This document shows positions 26,598 through 34,625 of a stretch of 64,000 nucleotides of DNA, in pieces. Below the pieces are notes generated by a model that saw nothing but the letters and a program-made list of their open reading frames with translations, was not told the origin of the DNA and did not search any database. How positions within the stretch are numbered: position 1 is the stretch's first letter; the number at the start of each line of letters is the position of its first letter. This DNA comes from Rhodosalinus sp041365695 (GTDB lineage: Bacteria > Pseudomonadota > Alphaproteobacteria > Rhodobacterales > Rhodobacteraceae), in the NCBI RefSeq assembly GCF_041365695.1, contig NZ_JBGFSJ010000001.1:1-64000 (forward strand), given 5' to 3'. Position numbers and translations under genes: made by a program.

Positions 26598-26996
26598 ATG
26601 ATCGTTCGTGATTTCGAAGACCTGAAGACCGGCGACAGGACCGTGAGCGACGCGCAATGGACGAGCGTGCGCATGCTTCTGGCCGATGACGGGATGGGAT
26701 TTTCCTTCCACATCACCTTCCTCGACGCCGGCAGCGAGCACACGTTCGAATACAAGCACCATTTCGAAAGCGTCTATTGCATGTCGGGCACCGGCGCGAT
26801 CACCGATCTGGCCACCGGCGAGACCCACGCGATCAAGCCGGGCGTGATGTACGCGCTCGACAAGCACGACCGCCACACCGTGCGCGCCGATCCCGAGGCG
26901 GAACTCGTGATGGCCTGCGTCTTCAACCCGCCGGTCACGGGCAAGGAGGTGCACCGCGAGGACGGCTCCTACGCCCCGGCGGAAGAACAGGCCTGA
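26598..26996 (+). CDS. ectC: Ectoine synthase
   Basis: A 132-residue cupin that cyclises N-gamma-acetyl-diaminobutyrate to ectoine. The cupin core reads EYKHHFESVYCMSGTGAI, then GVMYALDKHDRH. The Glu (FESVY), Tyr (MYALD) and His (HDRH) correspond to the three iron ligands known for EctC. It begins four bases after ectB. No ectD (ectoine hydroxylase) is present in the operon. Confidence 0.97.
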   Translation: MIVRDFEDLKTGDRTVSDAQWTSVRMLLADDGMGFSFHITFLDAGSEHTFEYKHHFESVYCMSGTGAITDLATGETHAIKPGVMYALDKHDRHTVRADPEAELVMACVFNPPVTGKEVHREDGSYAPAEEQA

Positions 26997-27096
26997 CCCT
27001 GCGCAAGGCCGCCGCGAACCGGCGGCAGGCAAACCTGAAATGATCCGCGACCGCGCGCGCCTCGCGCCCGGTCGCGGTTTCGAAAAGGCAAGAACC

Positions 27097-28572
27097 ATGA
27101 CCGAGCGCCACGCCCACACCGTCGAGAAGATCGGCGGCACCTCCATGAGCCGCTCTCGCGAGCTTCTGGAGCCGCTTTTCCTCCACGGCGGTGCAGACCC
27201 CTACAACCGCGTTTTCGTCGTCTCCGCCTATGGCGGCATCACGGATCTGCTGCTCGAGCACAAGAAGAGCGGCGAGCCGGGCGTCTATGCCCTTTTCGCC
27301 AACGCCGAGAACGATCACGGCTGGTCGGATGCCCTCAACCGCGTGGCCGAGGCGATGAAGGTCGCGCACCGCGAGGTGCTGGAAGCCCCCGGCGACATCC
27401 AGGAGGCCGACGATTTCGTGCGCGAGCGCATCGAGGGCGCGCGCTCCTGCCTGATCGACCTTCAGCGACTCTGTTCCTACGGGCATTTCCGTCTGGACCA
27501 GCACATGGGGCTGATCCGCGAGCTGCTTTCGGGGCTGGGCGAGGCGCATTCGGCGCAGGCGACCGCGCTTCTGCTGCGCCGCGCGGGCGTCAACGCGCGG
27601 TTCGTGGACCTCTCCGGCTGGCGCGACGAGGCCGAGGTCTCGCTCGAAGAGCGGATCGCGCGGGGGTTCGAGGATATCGACCTCGCGACGGAACTTCCCG
27701 TCGTGACGGGCTACGCGCAGTGTTCCGAAGGGCTGATGAAGCATTACGACCGCGGCTATTCCGAGGTCACCTTCTCGCGCATCGCCGCGGCCACCGGTGC
27801 GGCAGAGGCGATCATCCACAAGGAATTCCACCTCTCTTCCGCCGATCCGCGGCTCGTGGGGCTGGAGAACGTGCGCAAGCTCGGCCGCACCAATTACGAC
27901 GTGGCCGACCAGCTTTCCAACATGGGGATGGAGGCGATCCACCCGTCGGCGGCCAAGACCCTGCGCCAGGCGGGTATCCCGCTGCGCGTGACCAACGCCT
28001 TCGACCCGGCCGATCCCGGCACGCTGATCGACGAGGCGCCGGCCGAGGCGCCGGCGGTGGAGATCGTGACCTCGCTGCCGGTGATCGCGCTCGAACTCTT
28101 CGAACCCGACATGGTGGGCGTGAAAGGCTACGACGCGTCCATCCTCGAGGCGCTCACACGGCACAAGGTGCGGATCGTGGCGAAGTCGTCGAACGCCAAC
28201 GCGATCACGCATTACGTGGACGCCTCTCTGAAATCCGTGCGCCGCGTGGAAGCCGACCTCGTGCGGGTCCACCCCTCGGCCGAGGTCACCACCCGCGCGC
28301 TCGCGGTGGTCTCCGCCATCGGGCGCGATATCTCCGGCCTCCGGGCGCTCGGCCGCGGGCTGGTCGCGCTCGACCGGGCCGGTCTGGCGCCCGTCGCGGT
28401 CAGCCAGGGGCCGCGCAACGTCGATATCCAGTTCGTCATGGCGCGCGAGGACGCCGACACGGCGGTGAAGGCGCTGCACCGCGCGCTCGTCGAGGAGGCC
28501 GACGCGCAGGCCCCGGAGGCGCCCGAAGAGTCGGAGATCGGCGCCGCCGCCGCGCCCAAGCTCGTGGCCTGA
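27097..28572 (+). CDS. ask_ect: Ectoine-operon aspartate kinase
   Basis: A 491-residue aspartokinase of the Ask_Ect subgroup, which supplies aspartyl phosphate for ectoine. The kinase domain starts VEKIGGTSMS and includes VVTGYAQCSEG; two ACT-type regions fill about residues 330-470. Dedicated Ask_Ect enzymes are often less sensitive to lysine/threonine feedback, but that cannot be judged here. The start at 27097 is preferred over 27040 because AAGG precedes it and the kinase motif begins nearby. It ends the operon. Confidence 0.95.
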   Translation: MTERHAHTVEKIGGTSMSRSRELLEPLFLHGGADPYNRVFVVSAYGGITDLLLEHKKSGEPGVYALFANAENDHGWSDALNRVAEAMKVAHREVLEAPGDIQEADDFVRERIEGARSCLIDLQRLCSYGHFRLDQHMGLIRELLSGLGEAHSAQATALLLRRAGVNARFVDLSGWRDEAEVSLEERIARGFEDIDLATELPVVTGYAQCSEGLMKHYDRGYSEVTFSRIAAATGAAEAIIHKEFHLSSADPRLVGLENVRKLGRTNYDVADQLSNMGMEAIHPSAAKTLRQAGIPLRVTNAFDPADPGTLIDEAPAEAPAVEIVTSLPVIALELFEPDMVGVKGYDASILEALTRHKVRIVAKSSNANAITHYVDASLKSVRRVEADLVRVHPSAEVTTRALAVVSAIGRDISGLRALGRGLVALDRAGLAPVAVSQGPRNVDIQFVMAREDADTAVKALHRALVEEADAQAPEAPEESEIGAAAAPKLVA

Positions 28573-28690
28573 GCGCAATTCACAAGTTGTTGAGGGCCCT
28601 TAAACGTCCGCCGGCGCGGCCTAAGTGACACATCAAGGCGTCGGTACGGAACACCGGCGTCTTACTTCACTGTCCCTCGTTCCGACACTG

Positions 28691-28720
28691 GCGCCCGGAA
28701 TTTTCTCCGGGCGCTTTTTT
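28691..28720 (+). terminator. Rho-independent terminator of ect operon
   Basis: A perfect 8-bp stem GCGCCCGG/CCGGGCGC (28691-28698 and 28707-28714) with an 8-base AT-rich loop is followed by six T. It lies 118 bases past the aspartokinase stop and before the next gene's start. Confidence 0.93.
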
Positions 28721-28749
28721 GTGCGCCCCTGTGGCGCTACGCTCCGAGC

Positions 28750-29232
28750 ATGAGTGAAACCCATCCCGACTCGGTCCTCCGAGAGATCCTGACCCGCACC
28801 CGCGTCATCGCGCTGGTGGGGATCTCGACGAACCCGGTGCGCCCGAGCGCCTATGTCGCGCGCTACCTCGCGCTCAAGGGCTTTCGCGTGATCCCCGTCA
28901 ACCCTGGCCACGCCGGCAAGACGCTTCACGGCGAGACGGTGCGCGCCTCTCTCACGGAGGTCGCCGAGGCGGGCATCGAGGCCGACATGGTCGATATCTT
29001 CCGCCGCTCCGAGGCGGTGCCGCCCATCGTCGAGGAGGCGCTGGCGGTGCTGCCCGCGCTCCGGACGATCTGGATGCAGATCGGCGTCTCGCATCCGGAG
29101 GCCGCGGCCATGGCCCGGGCGCAGGGCGTCGACGTTGTAATGAACCGCTGCCCCAAGATCGAGTATCAGCGCCTCTTCGGCGAGCTTCGCATGGGCGGCT
29201 TCGCCACCGGCGTCATCTCCTCGAAGCTCTGA
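28750..29232 (+). CDS. CoA-binding domain protein (YccU-like)
   Basis: A 160-residue single-domain Rossmann-like protein of the CoA-binding family. The nucleotide-binding start is VIALVGISTNPVRPS (near residue 20), and VIPVNPGHAGKTLHG and VVMNRCPKIEYQRLF are typical of the YccU group. The function of the family is poorly defined. It starts 30 bases after the ect terminator and converges with hisE. Confidence 0.9.
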   Translation: MSETHPDSVLREILTRTRVIALVGISTNPVRPSAYVARYLALKGFRVIPVNPGHAGKTLHGETVRASLTEVAEAGIEADMVDIFRRSEAVPPIVEEALAVLPALRTIWMQIGVSHPEAAAMARAQGVDVVMNRCPKIEYQRLFGELRMGGFATGVISSKL

Positions 29233-29243
29233 GCCGCGCGGGG

Positions 29244-29558
29244 CTACCCTTCGCGCCCCGCCTTTTCCTCGAGCCCCGATCGGCCCTGGCGCCGCTCGAG
29301 CTCGGCCAGCACCTCGGCGAGCGTCACGTCGCGGGCGCGCAGCATGACGATCAGGTGGAAGAGCACGTCCGCCGCCTCGGCGGTCAGCCTCTCGCGGTCG
29401 CCGCGCACCGCCTCGATCACGGCCTCCACCGCCTCCTCGCCGAACTTCTCGGCGCATTTCTCGGGCCCGGCGGCGAGAAGCCGCGCGGTCCAGCTTTCCT
29501 CCGGATCGCCGCCCATGCGGGAGGCCACCAGCGCGTCGAGCGCCTCGAGAATGTTCAT
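29244..29558 (-). CDS. hisE: Phosphoribosyl-ATP pyrophosphohydrolase
   Basis: A 104-residue MazG-like all-alpha enzyme that removes pyrophosphate from PR-ATP in histidine synthesis. Its metal-binding glutamate pattern is EKFGEEAVEAVIEA, followed by EAADVLFHL. It is a separate gene here, not fused to HisI. It overlaps hisF by four bases and is last in the leftward his unit. Confidence 0.95.
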   Translation of the reverse strand: MNILEALDALVASRMGGDPEESWTARLLAAGPEKCAEKFGEEAVEAVIEAVRGDRERLTAEAADVLFHLIVMLRARDVTLAEVLAELERRQGRSGLEEKAGREG

Positions 29559-30316
29559 GCGGCCCTCATGGGGATGCCGGCCGCGGCCATGTGCGCCTTG
29601 GCCTCGGCGATTGAATGGGTGCCGAAATGGAAGATCGACGCGGCGAGCACCGCGCTCGCGCCGCCCTCTCTCACGCCGGCCACGAGGTGGTCGAGCGTGC
29701 CCACGCCGCCGCTCGCGATCACGGGCACGTCCACCGCCGCCACCACGGCGCGGGTGAGCGCGAGGTCGAAGCCGTCGCGGGTGCCGTCCCGGTCCATCGA
29801 GGTGAGCAGGATTTCCCCCGCGCCCTCCGATTCCACCCGCCGGGCGAAGGCGAGCGCATCCACCCCGGTCGCGCGGCGCCCGCCATGGGTGAAGATCTCC
29901 CACCGGCCCGGCGCGACCTGCTTGGCGTCGATGGCCACCACGATGCACTGGCTGCCGAAGCGGTCGGCGCAGCGGCGCACCACCGTGGGGTCGGCCACCG
30001 CGGCGGAGTTGAGGCTCACCTTGTCGGCGCCGGCGAGCAGCAGCGCGCGCACGTCCTCGGGCCCTTTCACGCCGCCGCCCACGGTGAGCGGGATGAAGCA
30101 CTGCTCGGCGGTGCGGCGCACCACGTCGAACATGGTGGCGCGATTCTCGTGGGTGGCGTGGATGTCGAGAAAGCAGATCTCGTCCGCGCCCGCGGCGTCG
30201 TAGGCCCGCGCCGCCTCCACCGGGTCGCCCGCGTCCACCAGGTCGACGAAGTTGACGCCCTTCACCACGCGGCCGTCGGCCACGTCGAGGCAGGGGATGA
30301 GGCGGGTCTTGAGCAT
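29555..30316 (-). CDS. hisF: Imidazole glycerol phosphate synthase, cyclase subunit
   Basis: A 253-residue (beta/alpha)8 barrel that uses ammonia from HisH to close the imidazole ring. It starts MLKTRLIPCLDVADGRVVKG with the catalytic Asp in LDV, and has phosphate-binding loops VGGGVKG and ASGGVG. The start at 30316 gives the exact usual length. It is followed by hisE; a divergent small secreted-protein gene separates it from hisA. Confidence 0.97.
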   Translation of the reverse strand: MLKTRLIPCLDVADGRVVKGVNFVDLVDAGDPVEAARAYDAAGADEICFLDIHATHENRATMFDVVRRTAEQCFIPLTVGGGVKGPEDVRALLLAGADKVSLNSAAVADPTVVRRCADRFGSQCIVVAIDAKQVAPGRWEIFTHGGRRATGVDALAFARRVESEGAGEILLTSMDRDGTRDGFDLALTRAVVAAVDVPVIASGGVGTLDHLVAGVREGGASAVLAASIFHFGTHSIAEAKAHMAAAGIPMRAA

Positions 30317-30451
30317 GACCCGGGTGATACGCCCGCCACCCCGCCACGGCAAGGGCGGCACTCACCTCTGCGTGAGCAACGAATTCGTGACTGGCCGCGC
30401 CGGGCGGGGTGCCGGACTGTCGCTGCGCAGAACGCGGGAAAGGAGATCCCC

Positions 30452-30904
30452 ATGCCGGTTCGCACTTCCCTCGCCGCGCTCGCATTGTCGCTGGCCCCGC
30501 TGCCATCGCTGGCGCAGGACATCGCGCGCGTTTCCGCCGACAAGAGCGTGGCGGCCACGGCCGACGCCTTCGTCGCCGCGGTCGAGGACGCGGGCGTGAC
30601 CGTGTTCGCGCGGGTCGATCACGGCGCGGGCGCCCGAAGCGTCGGATCGGATGTGGGCGCCTCGCAACTCGTCGTCTTCGGCAGCCCCAAGGTCGGCACT
30701 CCGGCGATCGAGGCCGACCGGCTGGCGGGGCTTGCCCTGCCGCTCAAGGTGCTGGTCTACGAGGATCGCGACGGCCGGGTCTGGCTGGCCTATGAGCCGC
30801 CGGCCTCGGCGCTCGGCCGCTTCGACGGGATCGACCCCGATGCCCCGGTGATCGGGGCGATGGCCGCCGCTCTCGAAAGGTTCACGAAGGCCGCGGCCGA
30901 ATAG
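30452..30904 (+). CDS. DUF302 family secreted protein
   Basis: A 150-residue protein with a signal peptide (residues 1-21, ending PSLAQ) and a DUF302 domain (VFARVDHGAGARSVG, LVVFGSPKVGTP, ALPLKVLVYEDRDG). The function of DUF302 is unknown. It is probably periplasmic. GGAAAGGAG precedes the start. It is encoded on the strand opposite to the his genes, in the gap between hisF and hisA, and its stop is two bases from the hisA stop. Confidence 0.88.
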   Translation: MPVRTSLAALALSLAPLPSLAQDIARVSADKSVAATADAFVAAVEDAGVTVFARVDHGAGARSVGSDVGASQLVVFGSPKVGTPAIEADRLAGLALPLKVLVYEDRDGRVWLAYEPPASALGRFDGIDPDAPVIGAMAAALERFTKAAAE

Positions 30905-30906
30905 CC

Positions 30907-31629
30907 TCAGCCCGCGAGCGCGGCGAGCGCCGCCTTCAGGTCGAGCTTCCCGTCATAAAGCGCGCGGCCCGAGATCGCGCCCGCGATCACGCCGGTGTCG
31001 CGAAGCGCGACGAGATCGTCGAGCGACGACACGCCCCCCGACGCGATGACCGGGATGGAGACCGCGCGGGCGAGCGCCGCGGTGGCCGCCACGTTGGGCC
31101 CGCCCATCGCCCCGTCGCGGTCGATGTCGGTGTAGATGATCGCGGCCACGCCGGCGTCCTCGAAGCGGCGGGCGAGGTCGGTGGCCTCCACCTCCGTCTC
31201 CTCGGCCCATCCGCGCGTGGCGACCCGGCCCGCGCGCGCGTCGATGCCCACCGCGACCTTGCCAGGGAAGGCCCGCGCGGCCTCGCGCACTAGCTCGGGC
31301 TGTTCCACCGCGACGGTGCCGAGGATCACCCGGGCGAGCCCCGCGCCCAGCCAGCGCTCGATCGTCGCCATGTCCCGGATGCCGCCGCCGAGCTGCGCGG
31401 GGATGCCGGGGCAGGCGGCGAGGATCGCCTCCACGGCGCCCGCGTTCACCGGCCGCCCCGCGAAGGCGCCGTTCAGGTCCACGAGGTGCAGCCACTCCGC
31501 GCCCGCCTCGACGAAGGCGCGGGCCTGCGCGGCGGGGTCGTCGTTGAAGACCGTCGCCTTCTCCATCTCGCCGCGCAGGAGGCGCACCGCCTTGCCGTCC
31601 TTCAGGTCGATCGCGGGGTAGAGGATCAT
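30907..31629 (-). CDS. hisA: ProFAR isomerase
   Basis: A 240-residue (beta/alpha)8 barrel that performs the Amadori-type isomerisation in histidine synthesis. It starts MILYPAIDLKDGKAVRLLRG with the catalytic Asp in AID. The second catalytic Asp is in YTDIDRDGAMGG and the phosphate loops are LGGGIRD and ASGGVSS. The start at 31629 fits the family length. It lies between two antisense-oriented small genes. Confidence 0.97.
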   Translation of the reverse strand: MILYPAIDLKDGKAVRLLRGEMEKATVFNDDPAAQARAFVEAGAEWLHLVDLNGAFAGRPVNAGAVEAILAACPGIPAQLGGGIRDMATIERWLGAGLARVILGTVAVEQPELVREAARAFPGKVAVGIDARAGRVATRGWAEETEVEATDLARRFEDAGVAAIIYTDIDRDGAMGGPNVAATAALARAVSIPVIASGGVSSLDDLVALRDTGVIAGAISGRALYDGKLDLKAALAALAG

Positions 31630-31776
31630 GGGCGCGCTCCGTTTCGGGGTCGGGGCGCTTCTGCCCGGACGGCGCGGCGAATGCAATGTGCGCCCGCCGA
31701 CGCGGGGTCACGCTTGATCGGCCGGGCGCGCGCCGCGCAGGATGCCGGCCGGGAGGACCGAAAAGGGAGGACAGGA

Positions 31777-32163
31777 ATGACACGCATGCTCGCCGCCGTC
31801 GCGGCGCTCCTGCTCGGGGCCGACGCGGCGCTCGCCGATCCGGTGCTCGGCACCTGGCAGACCGAGCCCGACGACGGGGCCTTCGCCCATGTGAGGATGC
31901 AGCCCTGCGGCGACGCCATCTGCGGGACCATCGCGCGCACCTTCAACGCAGAGGGCGAATACCGCTCCGACACGATCGGGCGGCAGATCGTCCGCGGCAT
32001 GGTACCGCAAGGGGACGGCCGCTACGAGGGGCGGGTCTGGCGGCCCTCCAACGACAAGGTCTATCTCGGCAAGATTGACCTCGCGGGGGACCGGCTGAAG
32101 CTGCGCGGCTGCGTGGCGGGCGGGCTCATCTGCGCGAGCCAGACCTGGGCGCGGGTGGACTGA
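31777..32163 (+). CDS. DUF2147 family secreted protein
   Basis: A 128-residue protein with a signal peptide (about residues 1-20, ending ALA before DPVLGTWQTE) and a DUF2147 beta-rich domain containing the usual cysteines (PCGDAICG, GCVAGGLICASQTW). It is probably periplasmic and of unknown role. AAAGGGAGG precedes the start. It sits opposite to the his genes between hisA and hisH. Confidence 0.88.
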   Translation: MTRMLAAVAALLLGADAALADPVLGTWQTEPDDGAFAHVRMQPCGDAICGTIARTFNAEGEYRSDTIGRQIVRGMVPQGDGRYEGRVWRPSNDKVYLGKIDLAGDRLKLRGCVAGGLICASQTWARVD

Positions 32164-32178
32164 GCCGGGCTGCGCGCC

Positions 32179-32817
32179 TCAGGGCCGCCAGCGCAGGAAA
32201 TTGGCGATGAGGTGGAGCCCTGTCGCCGCGCTCTTTTCCGGGTGGAACTGCGTGCCGAAAAGCGTGTCGCGCCCCACGATCGCGGTCACCTCGCCGGCGT
32301 AGTCGACATGGGCGATGCGGTGGGCCGGCGCTTCGGCCACGAAGTGGTAGGAGTGCACGAAATAGGCGTGATCGCCGGTGGCGATCCCGTCGAGCACGGG
32401 GTGGGGCGTGTCGATCACGAGGTCGTTCCAGCCCATGTGCGGCACCTTGAGGCCAGGGTCGGCGGGCGCGATGCGCGCCACCGTGCCGGGGATCCAGCCG
32501 AAGCCCGGCGTCTCCTCGTATTCGAGCCCGCGCGAGGCCATCATCTGCATCCCAATGCAGATGCCGAGGAACGGCCGGCCGCGGGCGATCGCCGCCTCCT
32601 CGATCGCCTCGAACAATCCCGATTGCTCGAAGAGCGCCCGGCGGCAGGCCGGGAAGGCGCCGTCGCCCGGCAGCACGACGCGCTCGGCGCGTGCGACCGT
32701 CTCGGGATCGGCGGTGACCATGACCGCGCCCGCGCCCGTCTCGGCGGCCATGCGCTGGAACGCCTTCTCGGCCGAGTGGAGGTTGCCGCTCTCGTAATCG
32801 ACGATGACGGTGGTCAT
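32179..32817 (-). CDS. hisH: Imidazole glycerol phosphate synthase, glutaminase subunit
   Basis: A 212-residue class I glutamine amidotransferase. The catalytic Cys is in GICIGMQMM, and the His and Glu are in GTQFHPEKS. An oxyanion-strand sequence VLPGDGAFPACR is present. It feeds ammonia to HisF. The start at 32817 is five bases past the hisB stop, so the two are co-transcribed. Confidence 0.97.
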   Translation of the reverse strand: MTTVIVDYESGNLHSAEKAFQRMAAETGAGAVMVTADPETVARAERVVLPGDGAFPACRRALFEQSGLFEAIEEAAIARGRPFLGICIGMQMMASRGLEYEETPGFGWIPGTVARIAPADPGLKVPHMGWNDLVIDTPHPVLDGIATGDHAYFVHSYHFVAEAPAHRIAHVDYAGEVTAIVGRDTLFGTQFHPEKSAATGLHLIANFLRWRP

Positions 32818-32821
32818 GGGC

Positions 32822-33409
32822 TCAGAGCGCGCCCTTGGTGGACGGGATCGCCTCGCCCGCCCGCGGATCGGGCTCCACGGCCTGGCGCAGCGCACGCGCC
32901 ACGGCCTTGAACGCGGCCTCGGCGATGTGGTGGCTGTTGATCCCGGCCCGCGCGGAGACGTGGAGCGTGATCCCGCCGCGGCTCGCCAGCGCCTGGAAGA
33001 ACTCGCGCACGAGCTCGGTGTCGAAGGCGCCGATCTTCTGGGTCGGGAACGCCACCTCCCAGGCGAGCCAGGGCCGCCCCGAGAGGTCGAGCGCCGCCTC
33101 CACCCGCGCGTCGTCCATCACCAGCGTGAAGGCGCCGTAGCGGCGGATGCCGCGCTTTTCGCCGAGCGCCTCGGCGAGCGCCTGGCCGAGCGCGAGCCCG
33201 CAATCCTCCACCGTGTGGTGGTCGTCGATGTGCAGGTCGCCCTCGGCCGAGAGGTCGATGTCGATCAGCGAATGCCGCGAGAGCTGCGCCAGCATGTGGT
33301 CGAAGAAGCCCACGCCCGTGGCGATCTCGTGCGCCCCGGTGCCATCGAGCGCGACGCGGGCGGTGATCGCCGTCTCGGCGGTGGTGCGGCTGATGCGGGC
33401 CTCGCGCAT
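32822..33409 (-). CDS. hisB: Imidazoleglycerol-phosphate dehydratase
   Basis: A 195-residue manganese enzyme with the two metal-binding repeats FFDHMLAQLSRH ... DDHHTVEDCGLALG and GINSHHIAEAAFKA. It is the monofunctional form, without the phosphatase domain seen in enterobacterial HisB. It is first in the leftward his unit. Confidence 0.97.
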   Translation of the reverse strand: MREARISRTTAETAITARVALDGTGAHEIATGVGFFDHMLAQLSRHSLIDIDLSAEGDLHIDDHHTVEDCGLALGQALAEALGEKRGIRRYGAFTLVMDDARVEAALDLSGRPWLAWEVAFPTQKIGAFDTELVREFFQALASRGGITLHVSARAGINSHHIAEAAFKAVARALRQAVEPDPRAGEAIPSTKGAL

Positions 33410-33540
33410 GGGGCGGCTCCTCGGGTTTCGGGTGGCGCGGTTATAGGCTCCTGCGGGGCTGGCGGAAAGGCCCCGACCGGCGGGGATTGTGCCGGCGTGG
33501 CGGCTGTGCCAGCCTCGGCGCTCCCACAGGAGAGGCCCCG

Positions 33541-33780
33541 ATGAGCACCTGCGTCTTCATCCAGATCCGCTGCAAGCCCGGCAGCACCTATCGCGTCGCC
33601 GAGGACATCGCGCTGCGCGAACTCCACTCCGAACTCTATTCCACCAGCGGGGAATACGATCTGCTCATGAAGCTCTACATCCCGGAGGGCGAGGACGTGG
33701 GCAAGTACATCAACGACCGCCTTCTCGATATCGAGGGGATAGAGCGGTCGCTGACCACGCTGACCTTCAAGGCGTTCTGA
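33541..33780 (+). CDS. Stand-alone Lrp/AsnC ligand-binding (RAM) domain protein
   Basis: A 79-residue protein that is only the ACT-like RAM domain of Lrp/AsnC regulators (FIQIRCKPGSTYRVAEDIAL, GEYDLLMKLYI, GIERSLTTLTFK); it has no DNA-binding head. Such proteins form oligomers that bind amino acids and may modulate full-length Lrp regulators. CAGGAGAG precedes the start. It is a single gene between hisB (divergent) and a tRNA. Confidence 0.9.
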   Translation: MSTCVFIQIRCKPGSTYRVAEDIALRELHSELYSTSGEYDLLMKLYIPEGEDVGKYINDRLLDIEGIERSLTTLTFKAF

Positions 33781-33877
33781 TCCGCGCCCGTCTTCGGCCG
33801 GGGATCGCCCCCGCGCGCATCCTTCCACGACACGGTGCGGCCCGCGGCCGGTCCGGTCAGTGTCGATCTGTTGAAAT

Positions 33878-33952
33878 TGGAGCGGGCGATGAGATTCGAA
33901 CTCACGACCCTTACCTTGGCAAGGTAATGCTCTACCCCTGAGCTACGCCCGC
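33878..33952 (-). tRNA. tRNA-Gly (GCC)
   Basis: A cloverleaf is readable on the minus strand with acceptor stem GCGGGCG/CGCCCGC, D-arm TAGCTCAGGGGTAGAGC, anticodon stem TTACC and loop TTGCCAA with GCC (33918-33920 on the plus strand reads GGC). The T-arm has GAGTTCGAATCTC and CCA is encoded at the 3' end. No integrase or attachment-site duplication is visible nearby. Confidence 0.97.
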
Positions 33953-34047
33953 ATCCTTGGGTGAGGCGTGGGATAGTCAAACGCGCCGCGCGCTGCAAGG
34001 GGAAATTTCGGGAAAGAGAGTGTTTCCCCACGCCACTCTTCCATTAC

Positions 34048-34076
34048 TTCACACGCGCACGATCGCCGGCTATGAT
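34048..34076 (+). promoter_or_regulatory. Promoter of the peroxiredoxin/oxygenase gene
   Basis: TTCACA (34048-34053), a 17-bp spacer and TATGAT (34071-34076) match a housekeeping-sigma promoter well. It would start transcription near 34083. This makes an ATG at 34072 impossible as the start and supports 34120. Confidence 0.6.
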
Positions 34077-34119
34077 GACGCTGCGTCAAGTATTCGGAGC
34101 GTTCCTGAGCGGGGGTGAC

Positions 34120-34578
34120 ATGATGGACACCGCGATCGATCTTCTGCCGGGTGATCCGGCGCCCTGGTTCCGGCAGCGCACGCCCTCCAACCCGCAATTC
34201 GCGTTCGACACGGCGGCGGGGCGCTACCTCGTGCTCTGCTTCCTCGGCTCCGCCGGGGACGCCCATGCCCAGGCCGCGCTGCGCGCCGTGGCCGAGCGGC
34301 CCGGTTTCTTCGACGACAATACCGCCTGTTTCTTCGCGGTCTCCGTGGATCCCGGCGACGAGACCGCCGTGCGGATCGACAACCGGATCCCGGGCTACAG
34401 GGTCTTCTGGGATTTCGATCTCGCGGTCAGCAAGCTTTACGGCGCGGTGCCGCCCGACGCGAAGGCGGGGCCCGAGGGCGTGCCGCATCGCCGGTTCTGG
34501 CTGGTGATAGACCCCACGATGCGCGTGCTCGCGCGCATCCCCTTCGGCCAGGACCAGCAAGACATCCCCGGCTTCTGA
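34120..34578 (+). CDS. Peroxiredoxin-like domain (5' part of a probably frameshifted gene)
   Basis: A 152-residue AhpC/TSA-like thioredoxin fold: LLPGDPAPWFRQRTPSN, LVLCFLGSAGDAHAQAAL and RRFWLVIDPTMRVLARIPF. In the usual peroxidatic-Cys region it reads LCFLGSAGDA, so the Cys is displaced and peroxidase activity is doubtful. The start at 34120 follows a G-rich ribosome site. It stops abruptly at DIPGF. In the next frame the text continues as a linker (TFLDTLPPPERFAGFEV) into a 2OG-Fe(II) oxygenase. Adding one C to the CCCC at 34566-34569 would join the two into one protein of about 389 residues. It may be a real frameshift or a base-count error. Confidence 0.75.
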   Translation: MMDTAIDLLPGDPAPWFRQRTPSNPQFAFDTAAGRYLVLCFLGSAGDAHAQAALRAVAERPGFFDDNTACFFAVSVDPGDETAVRIDNRIPGYRVFWDFDLAVSKLYGAVPPDAKAGPEGVPHRRFWLVIDPTMRVLARIPFGQDQQDIPGF

Positions 34579-34625
34579 CCTTCCTCGACACCCTGCCGCC
34601 GCCCGAACGTTTCGCCGGCTTCGAG

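Noticed and set aside
33878..33952. tRNA-Gly as an integration site for a mobile element
   Set aside because: No integrase, no duplicated tRNA 3' end and no change in gene type across the tRNA are visible.
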